The translations under genes were made by a program, and so were the position numbers. A stretch of DNA of 64,000 bases from Paraburkholderia sp. BL10I2N1 (GTDB lineage: Bacteria > Pseudomonadota > Gammaproteobacteria > Burkholderiales > Burkholderiaceae). Shown one piece after another: positions 63,442-64,000 of the stretch; positions within the stretch are counted from its first letter, which is position 1, and every line of letters starts with the position of its first letter. A model generated the notes under the pieces. It did no database searches, was not told the DNA's origin, and worked only from the letters and a program-made list of their open reading frames with translations. The stretch is taken from positions 682,001-746,000 of the forward strand of contig NZ_SNWA01000002.1 in NCBI RefSeq assembly GCF_004361815.1, read 5' to 3'.

Positions 63442-63747
63442 GAGAATACCTCGAACGTGACCGTATCGATTCCGTTCAGCAGTGCGGGGGGAAGGTACGT
63501 CGAAGGCGGGCCTTGACTGACTGTTCCGTCGCACATCTGACGGAACAGCAGGCTCCGGTCAGATGAGCAACTGTTTTTTGGCTTTCGCGCCAGCGACCGC
63601 GCAGGTGGACACGACGCTCGCAAAAGCGATGCGTGTCGCACGAAGACGGAAGATCTGGCTGGTTTGCATGGATCGCAGTGTAACCGGCCTTAGCCCCATC
63701 CTGCAAAGGGACTCATGCGCGGCGGAGTCTGCCTGTCGCAAAAATGC

Positions 63748-63775
63748 TTGACTTCTCCCACCATCAAACTAATAT
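63748..63775 (+). promoter_or_regulatory. Sigma70-type promoter of the HTH gene
   Basis: TTGACT (63748-63753) and TAATAT (63770-63775), separated by 16 bases, form a near-consensus promoter 50 bases before the ATG at 63826. Confidence 0.65.
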
Positions 63776-63790
63776 ACGCACAGCGTATAT
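63772..63790. promoter_or_regulatory. Perfect 8-3-8 palindrome overlapping a -10 box
   Basis: ATATACGC-ACA-GCGTATAT is a perfect inverted repeat. It overlaps the TAATAT -10 box and the expected transcription start. A repressor bound here would block RNA polymerase, possibly the adjacent HTH protein itself. Confidence 0.6.
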
Positions 63791-63825
63791 CAACCAGCCT
63801 TAACCACCACCGACGGGTGACCCGC

Positions 63826-64000
63826 ATGAGCGTTCCGCAACAAGCCTTCCTACGCGACGCCATGCGTCGCCTGAACATGACCCGCGAAACCTTCGCGAGC
63901 CGCATTGGCGTCTCCCGGCGGGCGCTCGACACCTGGCTCCTGCCCGACGATTCGCAGGAATCGCGCGCCATGCCCGAAATCGTCGAGCGTTTCGTGTCCG
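63826..64000 (+). CDS. N-terminus of an HTH-containing protein, cut by the window end
   Basis: The first 58 residues form a compact HTH: FLRDAMRRLNMTRETFASRI then GVSRRALDTWLLPDDSQE and MPEIVERFV. I have a memory of this segment as an N-terminal extension on aspartate-carbamoyltransferase-like proteins in Burkholderia and relatives, but that cannot be shown from what is present. It could equally be a stand-alone regulator. It has a good promoter and operator-like palindrome. Confidence 0.6.
   Translation, partial: MSVPQQAFLRDAMRRLNMTRETFASRIGVSRRALDTWLLPDDSQESRAMPEIVERFVS

Larger units (their letters stand above)
63442..63825. other. Divergent promoter region of the DapA-like and HTH genes
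   Basis: About 380 bases with no supported gene. A promoter and a palindrome at its right end are listed separately. Short frames on both strands (for instance 63563-63751) look random. Confidence 0.4.

Overview
The window is a GC-rich chromosomal segment from a member of the Burkholderiaceae, most likely Paraburkholderia or a close relative. I infer this from protein similarity as I remember it, codon use and gene content (catechol-branch benzoate catabolism, PoxB, CtlX/ornithine cyclodeaminase, MocE-type ferredoxin, many small Burkholderia-type hypothetical proteins). No rRNA, plasmid or phage replication gene is visible. There is one tRNA, tRNA-Lys(TTT), at 55.6 kb.

Layout. 0-5 kb: 3' end of a phosphonate transaminase, a DeoR regulator, an ABC1/UbiB-like probable pseudokinase, an EamA exporter, an L,D-transpeptidase. 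5-14 kb: NAD synthetase, a small RRM protein with an upstream 43-aa membrane peptide, a secreted HNH-like relic, a pair of acid-type serine peptidases (S10 and S53), DUF1993, YnfA, DUF1289, and a LysE exporter with its AsnC-type regulator. 14-17 kb: pyruvate:quinone oxidoreductase PoxB and an SAM hydrolase. 17-27 kb: the most interesting block. A MocD-like di-iron oxygenase, a MocE-type Rieske ferredoxin, a MocB-like sugar-binding protein and glutathione-dependent formaldehyde dehydrogenase lie in one orientation. A LacI-type regulator faces them across a 270-bp region with a good sigma70 promoter and a perfect 15-bp palindrome. Beyond it lie a headless GntR/UTRA protein, a PcaB-like lyase, a DctA-type symporter with a frameshifted N-terminus and a Gfo/Idh/MocA oxidoreductase with a divergent LysR. 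28-33 kb: SDR, pyruvyltransferase, and an AsnC / ornithine cyclodeaminase / CtlX citrulline-to-proline module. 33-38 kb: a degenerate ABC ATPase, ArsR plus Old Yellow Enzyme, DedA, a VOC gene broken by a 52-bp duplication, and an ankyrin protein. 38-45.4 kb: a complete benzoate-to-3-oxoadipate-enol-lactone cluster, catA-benABCD on one strand and catR-catB-catC on the other.

45.4-53 kb looks like a decaying accessory stretch. It holds two tandem-repeat arrays, a stand-alone IS630-type HTH protein, an outer-membrane-protein pseudogene next to DUF1254, a frameshifted DUF2252 gene, an HMA metal-binding protein and an integrase fragment. 53-64 kb: an exported protein of unknown function, an RsbRD-type histidine kinase, tRNA-Lys, three small heat-shock proteins behind a sigma32-like promoter, a VOC protein, an Nramp transporter, a rhodanese, a poly-Gly lipoprotein, a DapA-family aldolase and the start of an HTH protein.

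How the parts may work together. The 17-21 kb genes fit an oxidative O-demethylation route for a methoxylated sugar or inositol such as a rhizopine: uptake, oxygenase with ferredoxin, then removal of the released formaldehyde. The ben/cat genes funnel benzoate through catechol. CtlX and ornithine cyclodeaminase would turn citrulline into ornithine and then proline.
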